5,488 nucleotides of DNA from Comamonadaceae bacterium (GTDB lineage Bacteria; Pseudomonadota; Gammaproteobacteria; Burkholderiales; Burkholderiaceae_C), in the NCBI GenBank assembly GCA_947455585.1, contig CANGOY010000150.1, forward strand, positions 1 through 5,488, given 5' to 3'. How positions within the stretch are numbered: the stretch's first letter is position 1; every line of letters begins with the position of its first letter. This document shows, in pieces, positions 5,036-5,488 of this stretch. Made by a program: the position numbers and the translations under genes. Under the pieces are notes generated by a model that saw nothing but the letters and a program-made list of their open reading frames with translations, was not told the origin of the DNA and made no database searches.

Positions 5036-5488
5036 TTAAGCTTCGCGGCGCAATGCGGGGAACAAAATGACGTCACGGATGCTGGGGCTGTCGGTCAGCA
5101 ACATCATCAAGCGGTCAATGCCAATGCCGCAGCCGCCGGTGGGGGGCATACCGTATTCGAGGGCTCGCACAAAGTCGTGGTCGTAGAACATGGCTTCGTC
5201 GTCGCCGCTGTCTTTGGCCGCCACTTGGGAGTGGAAGCGGGCGGCTTGGTCTTCGGCGTCGTTCAACTCGCTAAAGCCATTGCCAAACTCGCGGCCTGTG
5301 ATGTAGAGCTCAAAGCGCTCGGTCACATCGGGCTTGCTGTCGCTGGCGCGGGCCAAGGGTGAAATTTCTACGGGGTGCTCGCAGATGAAGGTGGGCTGCC
5401 ACAGCTTGTCTTCCACCGTCTCTTCAAAGTACATCACTTGCAAGCTGGCCAAGCTGCGTGTGCTGAGTTTGTCTTTCTCTTCTTTGAA
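5036..5488 (-). CDS. lysS: Lysyl-tRNA synthetase, class II, C-terminal fragment (5' end outside window)
   Basis: This is the last 150 residues of LysRS, which attaches lysine to tRNA-Lys in the cytoplasm; the frame is open to the right edge. The fragment shows the conserved HPVEISPLAR (residues 38-47), the lysine-pocket region GREFGNGFSELNDAEDQ (65-81), VAAKDSGDDEAMFYD, and class II motif 3 as GGCGIGIDRLMMLL, with the ATP-contacting Arg at 126. It finishes with SPSIRDVILFPAL, as in E. coli LysS, so the C-terminus is complete. Motifs 1 and 2 and the anticodon-binding OB domain lie outside the window. The gene converges on the + strand block and shares the terminator at 4983-5024. Its promoter is not visible here. 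Confidence 0.97.
   Translation of the reverse strand, partial: FKEEKDKLSTRSLASLQVMYFEETVEDKLWQPTFICEHPVEISPLARASDSKPDVTERFELYITGREFGNGFSELNDAEDQAARFHSQVAAKDSGDDEAMFYDHDFVRALEYGMPPTGGCGIGIDRLMMLLTDSPSIRDVILFPALRREA

Noticed and set aside
1..5488. Search for tRNA/rRNA genes, CRISPR arrays, insertion sequences, attachment sites, riboswitches and defence or toxin-antitoxin genes.
   Set aside because: No repeats, terminal inverted repeats, tRNA-like cloverleaf or relevant protein motifs were seen; almost all bases are covered by ordinary coding sequence.

Overview
The window looks like a core chromosomal segment of a betaproteobacterium, most likely Burkholderiales and probably family Comamonadaceae (Limnohabitans, Rhodoferax, Curvibacter or a relative). 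The reasons are the moderately high GC, the gene order era-recO-pdxJ-acpS-nagZ, the style of the protein sequences, and a Bug/TctC-family binding protein, a family greatly expanded in Burkholderiales. The genus is an inference from memory of related proteins.

Layout: positions 1-4967 are seven genes and gene fragments on the + strand, packed with gaps of about 3-37 bases and no visible internal terminator. They are the 3' end of era (ribosome assembly GTPase, KH domain), recO (recombinational repair), pdxJ (vitamin B6 synthesis), acpS (acyl carrier protein activation), nagZ (peptidoglycan recycling), a 66-residue highly charged protein of unknown function, an exported TctC/Bug-type solute-binding protein, and a 128-residue protein with a predicted coiled coil and a C-terminal membrane anchor. 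A strong symmetric hairpin at 4983-5024 has an A-tract on one side and a T-tract on the other. It separates this block from the 3' end of lysS (class II lysyl-tRNA synthetase), which comes in from the right on the - strand.

The first five genes form the familiar era/recO/pdxJ/acpS housekeeping cluster extended by nagZ. They share genomic position and probably transcription rather than one pathway. The last three + strand genes are less standard additions to its tail. Nothing in the window looks mobile, phage-derived, CRISPR-related or defence-related, and I do not see a new multi-gene system. The points most worth a second look are the unusual PdxJ subtype (Asn-Lys where the E. coli enzyme has Asp-His), the two uncharacterised small proteins, the tctC placed without transporter membrane genes, and the general lack of clear Shine-Dalgarno sites in the block.
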